Source of the DNA: Timema cristinae
Lineage: Eukaryota > Arthropoda > Insecta > Phasmatodea > Timematidae
DNA: 64,000 nt
Direction of reading: 5' to 3'
NCBI GenBank assembly: GCA_039000515.1
Contig: JBCFYV010001001.1
Span: 3,750,742-3,814,741 of the forward strand
In this document: piece after piece, positions 42,101 through 50,700 of the stretch
Layout of the letters: each line of letters opens with the position of its first letter
Numbering within the stretch: the stretch's first letter is position 1
Position numbers and translations under genes: made by a program
The notes under the pieces: generated by a model
Told to the model about the DNA's origin: nothing
What the model saw: only the letters and a program-made list of their open reading frames with translations
Database searches by the model: none

Positions 42101-45100
42101 CACAGAAATCATTTCAAGGATTTTTTTTTACCCTGCAGCAATGCACTTCTTAATATTGCTCTAAGGCAATATTTTAGCACCACGTCCTACAACCCGTTTG
42201 GGCTATACGCCTTAAGGCGGGGTGCTAGTGAGCGCGAGTTTAGTGCATTAATTTTGCAGTTTTTAAAGCACAAACATTTTTTGGCCAAAATAAATCAAAT
42301 ATTTATTCTATAGAATCATAGAGTTTTGTTTTCTGCACATGCTAATCTCAACAGTTGTTGAATATCTGTCATGAGCATGGCGGCATTTGATGACAAACTT
42401 TTCTCTTTATTTAAAAAGTTTGTCACCAAATGCTGTCATTCTCATGATAGATATTCAACAACTGTTGAGATTAGCATGTGCAGAAAACTAAACTCTATGA
42501 TTCTATAGAAGAAATATTTGATTTATTTTGGCCAAAAAATGTTTGTGCTATAAAAACTGCAAAATTAATGCACTAAACTCGCGCTCACTAACACCCCACC
42601 TTAAAGGCAGTTACTCTTTATGGTTAGATTGTCGTAGATATCAGCAGATAAAAGCTACAATATTTAAATAATTTAAATGATTATTGCTACAAGTATATTT
42701 CACACCCTTTTCTCGTGTCAAACGTTAAAAATATCAAAATTAATCAGTGGTGTGGGGTTATATCTTATTCAACAAACTCAGATAAACCTTCTTACGCTCT
42801 AAACTGCTAGATATGACATCTTTTCTCAAGTACTCTCATCCTGGGGCAGCTTTGAATGGCGATAAAATATTGAACACATTCTTTGAAAATATTTTATGTA
42901 TTTTAATAGCAAAGAAAAAATGTTTCTATACCTCTAATTTTTGTAAAGATCCAAAGAAACATTATTTTCTTATTTTTTAAACAAAAATAGATTCAGTATG
43001 ATTTTTGAAAAGCCCTCTTTTCACTATGTTCCCCTCACGACCACCCCCACCACCACCTTCACTCACAAAACACACTCAGCATCTGTCATCCGATGGTGGT
43101 CAGCAGTTTAAAACTAAATGTTGCCAAACATAAAAGATTAATTTAAACTATTCATAAAATATTTAACAGAAATGTGATGGATTAACAAATTATGAATTGA
43201 AAATAATACTGTTTTATTGTTTAGGTTATAAATGTTTGTTTATATAAGAGGGATTAAAAGTAACCAATCTCATATCTAAACCCCAATTTAAGTGTGGCAA
43301 TTCTTTGAGACTAGCTTCTTCCTCGAGGTTAATAGTGGTTCCATTTGGAGGGGTGATGTAGAGGGGCAGGGACACTAAAGAACCAACGATCAAAAAGTAA
43401 TACAAACTATTGTGAATCTCAATAACTTATGTCAATAGAGGAAGAGAAAAATCAAAATATTGTATTTTCTTGTGCAAAAAGAATTTGTCAATTTTATCGC
43501 TTGGAGTTGTTTTTAAGTGTCTTACATCGTATTCTAAACTTTTGGTAGGTATTTTTACAACTGAAAATTTGTAAGATCTGACTAACAAACTGAAAATTAG
43601 ATTAAAAACTAGTGTAGTTTTGGAGGACTAGTTTTAGTTAGACTAAAACAGAGACTAGTTTCAAACTAGATGATATAAGAGTAGTCTGTTGCGATGCCTA
43701 CCTTTGAATGTTGTCTTGTTTATAGTAGCTACATGTAAAGATCTGTTAGAGACGGTTTTGAATTGCGTGACTCGCATTTCCATGAGTATATGATATATAA
43801 AACACACACAGAGTGAACTTATTTAACATACACATAAATATCACCGCACTAAATCAGTTCACACACAATGTAGAATAAGTTCATTTTCCTGTGAGAAAGA
43901 GTGAGATAGTGTGGGTCGCAGAGCTGCGACTTGCTGGGACGAATTCTCAACTGCAAACTGACATTAAACCAAAATAACAACTTGCGATTGAGGAGTTGTA
44001 TCTCAGTAAAGGCTGGCAATTACTCAGACTAGCTGGGACGAATTCTCAAATGCAAACTGACATTAAACCAAAATAACAACTTGCGATTGAGGGAGTTGGT
44101 ATCTCAGTAAAGGCTGGCAATTACTCAGACTAAGGAGAAAATAGGGGGGAAATGACCGATTAACGGTACCTATCAACAAGTAACTTTTCTATGTGAGACT
44201 GGCAAATAACTGCCCAATAGAAGGTTTAGGGAAATAGTCTCATAGTCTACCCTAACATTAGGTTTTACTCATTCATAAACTGGATGCTTGTTTCCAGACG
44301 AGGTCGTGTTGACCATCATGCAAGCCGACACTAATGATCTTAACACAACCTCAGAAAGCAACTCCACAGGACTAAACTCTCAGTTCGTGAATGTAGATCA
44401 TGAACTGGAGACTCCGTCGGGCCAGGAGGGTCCTGAACCTGTGTACGTGCAGCCCCAGGGAGACAATCCTCAAAACATCGGTAACATATTCATACACACA
44501 TATGTAGGAGATGCAATACTTGAAACTTTGTTCCAAAATGTCTGGTTACATGCTAACATACATGATCGTGACCAAGAGGAGCGTGGGCTCAAACCCTCGT
44601 TCCCCGAGATGACAAATACTTTAATAAAATTATAATAAAATATTATATGCAGAGTTAAAAATGAATATTCATTCATTTCACATATAACAAGTGTTGTTAG
44701 TGTGGGAAATCTGCATTGTAATTTATACTTTTAAAAATAACTTCGTTATTATTTCGAGTATTTACACTCCTAAATAATTTCTACTTAATTTCTAGTCTAG
44801 TCTCGGGAGTCGACCAATCTCCCAGTATGCGAATAAAAATATGCTAGGGTCAAATGGAGGATTGGTTGATCTCTAATAAATCTCGACCATATATGGTGTT
44901 ACTTATCATCATCAACTGTTTCCAGCCTATGCCCGATTCAATTTAGAAGAAAAATACCTCCATCTTCCTCTTTATTTCCCCCAGTCTTACTCATTCTTAT
45001 TTCCATTACTCTCCTCTCACTTGCACACTTGCTGTTATCTGCTCCTTCCTTCTCTTTCTTGGTCTCCCTTGCAGCACTACTATGCCGGTACCCTCTTAGT

Positions 45101-47692
45101 TGTGATGGGTGAATAACATCATGCTGTTACAGAATTATTGCACCTTCTAGACAAAATATATTGTATCTCAATTTATCAATCCAATCCAATCCATTAGAGG
45201 CATTTAAATAAATCAAGTTGTCGTGTTACAGCAGAGAGAGCGAGTACATGTCCCCAGTGCTCCAACCTGGATCAAGATGCCTTCACAGCCGTGTACTGTA
45301 ACTCCAGCACGGTTTATAAACTGACCATCAGGAAGGGTAACACTGCCAGGATTCTACTGAAGTTGGCACCAGGGAGGACCCCTACACGTATACGCAGGCT
45401 AACTAATCTGCTGCTAGGAAAGAACTGCCAGTGTGCACCTTAGCACAAGGTGAGTGGGTATTTCTGTACCATCAGGTCAATACTGACCAGCCTGCTGCTA
45501 GGAAAGAACTGCCAGTGTGCACCTCTAGCACAAGGTGAGTGGGGTATTTCTGCACCATCAGGTCAACACTGACCACTGCTGCTAGAAAGAACTGCCAGTG
45601 TGCACCTCTAGCAAAGGTGAGTGGGTATTTCTGTACCATCAGTCAATACTGAAAGCCCTCTGATGGCTTAACTTAGTAAACATGTGTTCAGGTAAGACAA
45701 GGGATATATTTCTGCGTCATTAAGAAAGATGGCACTAACAATAATTAACAGAGTACCATCCATCCTGATATGATAAGAGGCTATCCAGTCCTACAAGAAC
45801 CAACAAACATGATCCTTTGTATTAATATATTCTTCTGCAAAATGTATCGTTGACCTTTTTTAACATTCCCATCACTAATAGTAGTGCAGACGGGTGAAAC
45901 AATTGTATCTTCGATGAGAGAAGCCTGAATTTTGAAACGTTTTAGACCGCACCTTAATTATAATTTTTGGATATTAGGCCGTCCTAGATTCTTCCTGTAA
46001 CTAAATTGGTGGTCATTTTTAAAATTGGTGACTAGTCATTATTTAGGTTTCTTAATTTTAGTATATATTAGTTGTTAAACAATTTATTTGTGGTCATGCA
46101 GTGCCTATTGTATACTTAAGAAGTAAAAAGAAAGTCTAACAGTAGATAATAATAATAATGGTTTTCTCATAATTTATGCCAGATTATATAATTTTATTGA
46201 GTTAATAGAGGAAATAAAAACAAAACTATTAACAAATATCGATTAGTGTTTATTTAATGAAAATACAGCATCTAATAGTATTGATTTAAAAAACAAACTA
46301 TTATGTGATACTATTCCTCAAACAGATTGTGTGTTGAATTACCCTCCCGCCCTTTACTTCGTTACAAAGAGTGGTACACTAGAACAGCCTCTCTAGCTTC
46401 ACACTGTCGTGTGCAACAGCCTTTCTTGCAGCCACATAGTATAAACTGCTTGCAAACTTGCGTTGCCTCTGTTTGGGACGTTCAGGATATTTTCTATCCA
46501 TCCTCACCCCTTATTCTTTCATCCCCAATCACTTGGCGACCAGCATTTGGGCCCAGCAGTAACTAGACTGATAGACATATCTTTTGTATGCTGAATGAGC
46601 GCATCGTAGTGGGAGGTAGATTGTAAATTGATCTGCATTCCAGGCGCCCCATCCAATTCTTTTGCCTCTTCCTCCAAAAAAAGGACACAGTTTCACAACC
46701 AGTTAGTTGCATAAAACATTGGTAAGACAGTTCAACTGAGATTTAGTGGTGTGCAATTGGGAAGGTCTATTATAATTATAAGGTCTAGATTGATTCAAAC
46801 TAGTATTATTTAATTTATTAAACATTGTGGATGGAGGGTTTGAAACCAAATACTCTTGTCCGGCTAGCATTGAACTTTCTATTTGAGAGGCTAAGTAATG
46901 TAGATAGCTGTGAGACAAATACAAAATGACGTCTCGTATTGGGTGATACATTTTCTAGTATAGTCACAACTATCTCTCTTTCCTCTAAATTAAGCTCAAG
47001 CACCTTGGCAGCCTCTGAGTCTGAAATGATGAACTTAAGGAAATACTCATTAGGTTTTTAAAACTTTTTACAAATTGAGCTTTTAAACTGGCTTTAGCTC
47101 GCGGAGGGATTATAGTACTTAATATTTTAAGTCTACAATTTCTCCAAGAAAGGCTTTCATTTAAGCATTCTACTAATAATTGTGTTAAATAACCACTTGT
47201 TTTACTCAGACATAAGATAAGAAGTTCATTTTCATTGCCTATGTTCAACCCATAGAATTTATTTCTAATAGAAATTTAAATATTATTTCATACTTTTGAC
47301 CATCACACAGAGGGACTTTTTCTAGGAAGCAGGACAAAACTTTAGATTTAGTACTATCTATAATATTACCATGAGTTGTTTGCGATGTGTTAATATTACT
47401 AGCTTGGTCACTTATAGGTAAAGTCTCCATTTCTTTCTTTATTTAATTTAATCTTTTAGTGATTTTATTAATTTGTTGCATTATTGGGAGGGAAAGGGGG
47501 GGGGGGGGTGCTAGCACTTTGTAACACCGCTGGTTGGTAATTAAAAAAATTCAAAGTGATTCGCAGCTCACTCACCTCGGCGTCGTCAGCAACTACCCAT
47601 CCCCGCCCTCTAATAGCTGCAACCAACTAAGCTTGGGACAAAAGTTGTACTAAGTCCATCGCTACGGTTGATGGTTGGTCATTCTCTGCATT

Positions 47693-47729
<37 letters not shown>

Positions 47730-50700
47730 GCACCGCGTCTTACTACCCGTTCGGGCTATACGCACTTACGCTAATGTGTAATGGTAGGGGATTGTGAGAT
47801 GAAATGGAGGATCTACAGTTTAACGTGGAATCCGAACCACGGTGGAGACCTGGCATTCCCCACATTCACAAGATGTCTTGTCAGAGGTGAAGGAAGGGTT
47901 TGGCAATCAGATAAATCTGTGCCGGGACCGAGGATGAACCCCGGACCCCAGCACAGAAGTCCGACACCTTATCCCTAGACCAGGAGGTCACCTGCCAGAG
48001 CAATAAATAGTACATATGACTACCCACACCCTGGGGTATACAAAACACAAGGTAGATACTACCTTTTAATACATAGATACATAAAGCGCCCAACGGGCCA
48101 AAAGAAAGTATTATCTACGTGAGCCACTGCTGTCTCACAAGTTGCGCACCGCAAATAGTAACGGAAAAGGTGCCAACAAGACAGCATACAGCATCTGAAC
48201 TAACTTGGTCCCAAACGAAAGTGCAAGATGACCTGCTTGCATCCATACGAAAAGAACAAACGTGAACCTGCCGTTTTAGGGCGTCTTGAAATATCACTAT
48301 GTCTAAATTTTTAGAAAAGAAAATATGAATTCATAGAATAGAGAAATTTGAACACCTGGTCTTACACATATATAGACATAGAGCCCTCGTATTTAAACTA
48401 CGTCTGATGGACATAGGGAAAAAGGACAGCCAGATAAACTGACTGTGTCTGAAGGACTTCGATAACATCATTAGTCCCTCGACCATAAACAATGTCTGAA
48501 GGACTTAGAAAAATAGTTAGACACTCTGACTATGAAAACATGTTTGAAGGACTTAGAAAACATAATTATAACTACTGTCCGAAGATACATCAAAATGATC
48601 TCTCCATCACTACAAATTATGTCTGAAGGACATATCAATCAAAAGAATAACTACTGACACAATACTTGATGAATCAGTTAAGACTTCCTCTACGACGCAG
48701 TGGAGAAACAGATGCCAGAGACATCATGGCCGTCAGTATTTGGTGGCGCTGGAGCAGAAGTTCTTTCTTCGACGATTAGTTACAATAAAATGCCATAAGG
48801 TGGGTCTCGATCTAGCTCATTATATACCGAGGATCTACGTCAGAAAATAACCAGACGATAGGATTTAAGGAGGGCAAAAAGGGGAGAGGGGGGATAGAGA
48901 AGAAAGAAAGAGTTTCAAGGAGGCTCCGCAGGCACCGTGGCGCTCTTTCGATCGACCGTTGAGTTGCGGGAGAACATCTTTCTTTTCAAACACGTGTGTC
49001 CAACGATGAAGAGTTAGAAATGTCGGCGCTGCTTCCAGCCACCGCGTGGAGATCGTATCCGCTAACATCCAGTCCATGTGAGTTGATATCAGCTTTATAA
49101 CAAAGGAATATATTAGTTTTAATTCTTTTCTTTTAATCCCTTTACTTTATATTTCCATTAATAAGATTGTAGATGTCTTTTATATAGAAGGACATGCTAC
49201 AAAATGAAAGTCTCGTGTTTCTATCATCAATAGCACAATTCTTCCAAATAGTTCACCTCTCTGCCGTACTATATTGCGTCCCACCGTACTGGCGAGCAGT
49301 GTTGGCCTGGCTCATCTTCAGGCCCTCGGCATAGCCCCCCCCCCCCCCCCCCCCCACACACACACAAAACCTATATTTATCAAATGTAATTTTATTATAA
49401 AATTTAGACATAAATTGCCACAGACAATTTGTTTTTAGTAAGTATCATTTCCCATAAAGATGATTCACCCCCGCTAAACCAGAATTAGGATTCTTGACAG
49501 GGGAATAACATCCAATCTAATATAATAAAATACATTTTTTAACTGCACTTTCACAAACTAAGCTTAAAAATACCTAACTTAACTGTCAAAATTAAAAATA
49601 AATAAAATATTCAACTGATCGAAATAACTTTAATTCACACAATTAAAAATAAATACTAATGCACAGATTAGTAAAATGTAAAAAGAAAAAACGAAAACAT
49701 AAAAGAACCCTTTAACTATAGCAAGGATATATTTGTTAGTTAATTATTAAAACGTGTATAGCTCTGGATAGCTCGACTGCTGAGGACAGGGAGATCGAGG
49801 TTCGAATCTCGGTCGGGTGAACTGGGGGGGGGGGGTTCCTAAATGGTTTTACACTCTTCCTCCACGCAAATGCGGGTTCACTTCCTCTAATTAAACCTTC
49901 CCAATTCCTAATCCATTAGCGTAATTAGTACCTAAAAGCGTATAACCCGAAGGGTAGTAAGACGCGGTGCTAAATATTATACAAGTGAGTAAATAAAAAT
50001 ATGTATTTGCTATTAATTCATAAAATTTACTACCGTGGTTTACAAGATTTTCATGTTCCCTCCCTTATAAGGGGCTAGACTGCTCCCCTCTCCAGTACCT
50101 TCAGTTGGCCTTGAAACTTCACTATACCGGATAGTGTTTCTCTTGTCACGTGCTTTGTTTGTGTTCTAGGAGAAGCTCAGTCGTAAAAGGTAAGAAGGAT
50201 CGGCATTAATGAAACATTGTACTAATGTAGTGACAATGATATCCTACAAACTAAAAAAACAAAAACAAAGTTGTAATATGGCTTCCTACTACACACGAGA
50301 ACATGGTAATAAACCAGAAAACAAAAAATCTCGGAATAATTGAAACCTACAATGAAACCAAGGGTGCATGACGACGACATTTTACTATTAAAGTTTTTTA
50401 GATGAAAACATATCGAGTGAATCTCTCTTCGCGTACTCGTGTCACATTACAACGCACAATTTATTTTTTTTCTGAGAAGGGACATCAGGAGGAAGGACAC
50501 TTCTTAACCTCAAACTTGTATAGGAGGGAGGAAAACATAATTGTTTCAAATTTGTGGGAGTTTAATATGGTGCAAGAGATTTTATTACGCTCCCCCCAAA
50601 GAAAATCACGTCCCAAACCGGACACAAATTATTATAAATTAATGTATCTGCCGCGGGCCCACCTTTGGGAACTATCGGACCATTCTGGTCGGCAATCGCC

